Source: JAYSRU01 sp043720875
GTDB lineage: Bacteria > Bacteroidota > Bacteroidia > Flavobacteriales_D > Crocinitomicaceae
Length of the DNA: 9,320 nt
Assembly: GCA_043720875.1 (NCBI GenBank)
Contig: JAYSRU010000212.1
Location: forward strand, 1 to 9,320
Reading direction: 5' to 3'
The notes beneath the pieces are model-generated. The model was given only the letters and a program-made list of their open reading frames with translations, made no database searches and was not told the origin of the DNA. The translations under genes were made by a program, and so were the position numbers. Positions 6,185-9,320 of this stretch are shown piece after piece; the stretch's first letter is position 1; each line of letters starts with the position of its first letter.

Positions 6185-7006
6185 TTATTTTGAAATTTGT
6201 ACTTTTCCTTTATAAACCAAAGTTGAGTTATTTGATGCTTTAACAGTGTATAAACCATTGCTCAATGAAGAAAGGTCAATGTTTATAGATCCACTAGTTG
6301 CATTTACATTTAATTTCAAAACAGTTTGCCCTAATTGATTTATTACATCAAGGTTAAGTGTTTCAAAAGTTGTGTTTTCAAAACTTAAGGTAACACTTGA
6401 GCTTGTCGGATTAGGTGAAACAGTGAATTCTCCAACTTCGCCTTCTGTGATACTTGCGGCACTGCATGTATGCACAACCATTGCGCTAGCACCACCTGCA
6501 CTGGTTAATGCAGCCTCCAATACAGAAACGTCACCAATTGGCCAGATATCAACATTCTTAATCAAACCATCAGGTCCGATAAGAATAATTGTAGGAAATC
6601 CTCCAACAGGATAGTTGGCATGTATTGCTGCACCACCGTTTACTAAACCACTAATTGTTGGAGTTGGAAAGTTTGCATCTCCACCATAGGCAGCTTCGAA
6701 AGCCTCTGTTGCAGCAACAGTTCCGTCAAATTCAACGGCTAACATTGCTACATCGTAGGCATTACAACCATATTTTTTATAAAATTGGTTCAAGATAGGG
6801 GATACTGCTTGGCAAGGACCACACCAGTCTGCGAATAAATCAACGAATAACCATTTACCAGCATACATGCTTTTTGTGTGTACGCCACCGTGTAGATCCG
6901 TACCGGTGAAATCTGGAGCAACTGATCCAACAGAAAGCGATGATAATTGTGCATTAGTTGCAATTACATTGCAAAGTAACGCAACTGAAAGTATTATTTT
7001 TTTCAT
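6185..7006 (-). CDS. Secreted thioredoxin-fold protein with T9SS type A sorting domain
   Basis: The protein has 273 residues. Residues 1-19 are a standard signal peptide (MKK, hydrophobic core, TNA) cleaved before Gln20. Residues about 25-170 are a thioredoxin/redoxin domain of the TlpA/ResA-like kind: VGSVAPDFTGTDLHG, then WLFVDLFADWCGPCQAVSP with the CGPC active site at 62-65, and the cis-proline Pro138 in GGFPTIILIGPDG. Residues 194-273 are a typical type A T9SS sorting domain: FTVSPNPTSSSVTLSF, LDVINQLGQTVLKL, LSNGLYTVKAS and a basic end, VQISK. The protein should therefore cross both membranes and act outside or on the cell surface, reducing or exchanging disulfides there; that activity is inferred from the intact CGPC. 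Extra cysteines (81 and one near 180) may form a structural disulfide. It has its own terminator and a 131-bp upstream gap from clpB, so it is probably transcribed alone. Confidence 0.92.
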   Translation of the reverse strand: MKKIILSVALLCNVIATNAQLSSLSVGSVAPDFTGTDLHGGVHTKSMYAGKWLFVDLFADWCGPCQAVSPILNQFYKKYGCNAYDVAMLAVEFDGTVAATEAFEAAYGGDANFPTPTISGLVNGGAAIHANYPVGGFPTIILIGPDGLIKNVDIWPIGDVSVLEAALTSAGGASAMVVHTCSAASITEGEVGEFTVSPNPTSSSVTLSFENTTFETLNLDVINQLGQTVLKLNVNATSGSINIDLSSLSNGLYTVKASNNSTLVYKGKVQISK

Positions 7007-7137
7007 TGTAAAATAGTTTAATTTTGCCCAACATTAGGCGTTCAACAAATATGAGCAATTTTGTTAAATTTTGTAAAAAATTATTTTTTTATGATTGGAA
7101 AGCTATTTAATAATTTAAGTATCTAATTATCAAAACA
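7007..7137. other. AT-rich gap between clpB and the thioredoxin-like gene
   Basis: This 131-bp spacer separates two leftward genes. It must hold the 3' end of the clpB transcript and probably the promoter of the thioredoxin-like gene. I saw no GC-containing hairpin that would terminate clpB, only an AT-only symmetric stretch near 7074-7090. The best -7-like sequence on the minus strand is CATATTTG at 7046-7053 (one mismatch to TAnnTTTG), without a clear -33 partner. Read-through from clpB therefore cannot be excluded. Confidence 0.45.
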
Positions 7138-9320
7138 CTAATCTACTTCTTCAGTCGAATTCACAGGTTTTCTAAAAATGATTTTTCGGTCAAATACATC
7201 TACAACAATTCGGTTGTCGGCACTAACATTGTCGAGCAACAAATTCTTGCTTAGTTCATTCAATATCATTTTCTGGATTATTCGCTTCACAGGCCTAGCT
7301 CCAAACATTGGGTCATGACCTTCTTCCGCAATAAAGTTGATCGTTTCATCTTTGAAAATAATATCAATACCTCTTTCTTTTAAAGTTGAACTCAATGCGT
7401 ATAGTTGAATTTTTACAATTTCTCTAGTTGTATTAAGATTTAGAGGTGTAAATAAAATGGTTTCATCGATTCTGTTAAGAAATTCCGGGCGTAAAATTTG
7501 TCTCAAGTTTTCCATTACAGCTAATTCTGCTGATTTTTTTGCTCGAGGATATTCATTTTCCTTTATTCCATCAAATTTTTCCAAGATAATTTCTGAACCA
7601 AGGTTGGTTGTAAAGATGATTAAGGTGTTTTTGAAATTAACAGTCCTTCCTTTATTATCAGTAAGTCTACCATCGTCTAATACTTGTAACATGATATTGA
7701 ACACATCCGGATGAGCTTTTTCAATTTCATCCATCAATATTATAGAGTAGGGCTTACGGCGCACGGCTTCAGTCAATTGTCCGCCTTCTTCATATCCAAT
7801 ATATCCTGGAGGCGCCCCAACTAAACGACTAACAGAGTGTTTTTCTTGGTATTCACTCATGTCGATGCGAATGATTGCATTTTCGTCATTGAAAAGCGTT
7901 TCTGCTAATGCTTTAGCTAATTCAGTTTTACCAACACCAGATGTTCCTAAGAAAATAAAGCTACCAATTGGTTTTTTAGGATCTTGTAATCCGGTTCTAC
8001 TTCTTCGAATAGCGTCAGAAAGCAATTCAATCGCATCTTCTTGACCAACAACACGTTTGCGTAATTCATCTTCCAATTTCAATAACCTAATTTTATCGCT
8101 TTCCATCATTTTCACTACAGGAATACCTGTCCAGCGCGCCACAACTTCTGCAATTTCTTCAGCACCAACTTCTTCTTTGATCATTTTAGAAACAGCTGTA
8201 ATTTCATTAAGTTGTTCTTCTAGATTCACAATCTTTGCTTCGATATCTTTCGTTGTACCGTATCTTATTTCTGCAACCTTACCAAAATCACCAGCACGCT
8301 CAGCTTGGTCGGCTTCTATTTTAAGCTTTTCAAGTTCGTTTTTTGCTTGTTGTATCGCATCTACAATTGATTTTTCAGCTTCCCATTTAGTATTTATTTC
8401 ATCTCGTTGGGCTGTTAGATTCAATAAATCGAGGTTCAATCCTTCTAATTTATTGACATCATTTTCTCTTTTTATTGCCTCACGTTCGATTTCCAACTGT
8501 AAGATTTTTCTATCCAACTCATCCAGTTCTTCGGGTTTAGAGTTGATTTCCATTCTTAGTTTACTCGCGGCTTCATCCATTAAATCGATTGCCTTGTCGG
8601 GCAGTTGTCGTTCGTTGATATAGCGTGATGAAAGTTCTACAGCTGCAATAATTGCTGCATCTCTTATTCTAACTTGGTGATGACTTTCGTATTTTTCTTT
8701 AATCCCACGTAGGATAGAGATTGAGTCTTCGATACTTGGTTCATCTACCATTACCGTTTGAAAACGACGTACTAAGGCTTTGTCTCGCTCAAAATATTTT
8801 TGGTATTCGTTTAAGGTTGTTGCACCAACTGCACGCAATTCGCCACGGGCCAATGCGGGTTTTAGAATATTCGCAGCATCCATTGCTCCGTCACCGCCAC
8901 CTGCTCCGATTAGTGTGTGGATTTCATCAATAAATAAGATTATTTCACCATCAGCATTTGTCACTTCTTTGATAACAGCTTTTAGGCGTTCTTCGAATTC
9001 ACCTTTGTATTTCGCTCCCGCAACCAAAGCCCCCATGTCTAGGGAGTACACCGTTTTTGATTTTAAATTATCCGGAACATCCCCGTTAATGATTCTATGT
9101 GCTAATCCTTCGGCAATAGCTGTTTTTCCAACTCCAGGTTCACCAATCAGAATAGGGTTATTCTTAGTTCTGCGGGTTAATATTTGTAATACACGACGAA
9201 TTTCCTCGTCTCGACCAATTACAGGATCTAGTTTACCCGAACGCGCCAATTCATTTAGATTTTTTGCGAATTTGTTCAGCGATTGAAAGGTTTGTTCACC
9301 ACTATCATCGTTGATTTTTG
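7138..9320 (-). CDS. clpB: ATP-dependent disaggregase ClpB (partial, N-terminal domain outside window)
   Basis: The frame is open to the right edge, giving 726 visible residues (numbered here from the edge). About 145 N-terminal residues are missing compared with typical ClpB. The hexameric AAA+ chaperone threads aggregated proteins through its pore and works with DnaK/DnaJ in the cytoplasm. AAA domain 1 shows Walker A GEPGVGKT (59-66), pore-loop KYKG (103-106), Walker B ILFIDEIH (127-134) and an RRF arginine pair (184-186). A full-length coiled-coil middle domain spans about 259-388. AAA domain 2 shows Walker A GTSGVGKT (458-465), pore-loop GYIG (505-508), Walker B IILMDEIE (526-533), sensor 1 TTN (570-572) and sensor 2 GAR (673-675). 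The long middle domain and absence of a ClpP-binding IGL/IGF loop in domain 2 separate it from ClpC and ClpA. All key ATPase residues are intact. An apparent start at 9249 is a TTG inside the gene and should not be used. The promoter is outside the window. Confidence 0.97.
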   Translation of the reverse strand, partial: KINDDSGEQTFQSLNKFAKNLNELARSGKLDPVIGRDEEIRRVLQILTRRTKNNPILIGEPGVGKTAIAEGLAHRIINGDVPDNLKSKTVYSLDMGALVAGAKYKGEFEERLKAVIKEVTNADGEIILFIDEIHTLIGAGGGDGAMDAANILKPALARGELRAVGATTLNEYQKYFERDKALVRRFQTVMVDEPSIEDSISILRGIKEKYESHHQVRIRDAAIIAAVELSSRYINERQLPDKAIDLMDEAASKLRMEINSKPEELDELDRKILQLEIEREAIKRENDVNKLEGLNLDLLNLTAQRDEINTKWEAEKSIVDAIQQAKNELEKLKIEADQAERAGDFGKVAEIRYGTTKDIEAKIVNLEEQLNEITAVSKMIKEEVGAEEIAEVVARWTGIPVVKMMESDKIRLLKLEDELRKRVVGQEDAIELLSDAIRRSRTGLQDPKKPIGSFIFLGTSGVGKTELAKALAETLFNDENAIIRIDMSEYQEKHSVSRLVGAPPGYIGYEEGGQLTEAVRRKPYSIILMDEIEKAHPDVFNIMLQVLDDGRLTDNKGRTVNFKNTLIIFTTNLGSEIILEKFDGIKENEYPRAKKSAELAVMENLRQILRPEFLNRIDETILFTPLNLNTTREIVKIQLYALSSTLKERGIDIIFKDETINFIAEEGHDPMFGARPVKRIIQKMILNELSKNLLLDNVSADNRIVVDVFDRKIIFRKPVNSTEEVD

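Noticed and set aside
8057..8623. 188-aa plus-strand ORF, Ser-rich
   Set aside because: It lies wholly antisense to the ClpB middle domain, is low-complexity Ser/Ile/Phe, and is a mirror of Glu/Lys-rich coiled-coil codons.
8780..9286. 168-aa plus-strand ORF
   Set aside because: Antisense to the first AAA domain of clpB, which carries all expected motifs; no recognisable domain of its own.
7138..9320. ClpC or ClpA instead of ClpB
   Set aside because: The middle domain is full length (about 130 residues) and no ClpP-binding IGL/IGF loop is seen in AAA domain 2.
1..9320. CRISPR arrays, tRNA or rRNA genes, insertion sequences, attachment sites
   Set aside because: I looked for regular direct repeats, cloverleaf-like segments, transposase motifs and terminal inverted repeats and found none.

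Overview
The window is AT-rich, protein-dense DNA from a Bacteroidota bacterium, most likely Flavobacteriales and plausibly near Crocinitomicaceae/Fluviicola. The family placement is inference. The evidence is two proteins ending in type A type IX secretion (T9SS) C-terminal sorting domains, a signal peptide leaving Gln at the mature N-terminus, A-rich leaders without Shine-Dalgarno sequences, a candidate TAnnTTTG promoter box, and an ECF sigma factor followed by a single-pass membrane partner with a gliding-type C-terminal domain. No mobile element, CRISPR array, tRNA or rRNA was seen.

Layout: (1) 1-690 (+), the 3' part of an unrecognised protein, ending at a bidirectional hairpin terminator. 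(2) 766-2620 (-), a two-gene unit with an ECF sigma factor first and a membrane protein second, separated by one base; the second is a candidate anti-sigma factor or sensor. (3) 2621-2914, a divergent intergenic region. (4) 2915-3853 (+), malate dehydrogenase (mdh), followed by a strong terminator. (5) 3927-6118 (+), a 605-aa secreted T9SS cargo with a probable beta-propeller-like body, then a small lipoprotein 2 bp downstream, ending at a second bidirectional terminator. (6) 6185-7006 (-), a secreted thioredoxin-fold protein with a T9SS sorting domain. (7) 7138-9320 (-), the chaperone ClpB, running off the right edge without its N-terminal domain.

mdh and clpB are housekeeping genes. The remaining genes mostly concern the cell envelope: two T9SS cargos, one lipoprotein, and a sigma/membrane-protein pair whose periplasmic end resembles a type B sorting domain although the protein appears anchored in the inner membrane. 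That pair is the most interesting item. It could report on envelope or secretion state to the transcription machinery, but this is inference from architecture and gene order. I found no clear multi-gene defence, mobile or biosynthetic system.
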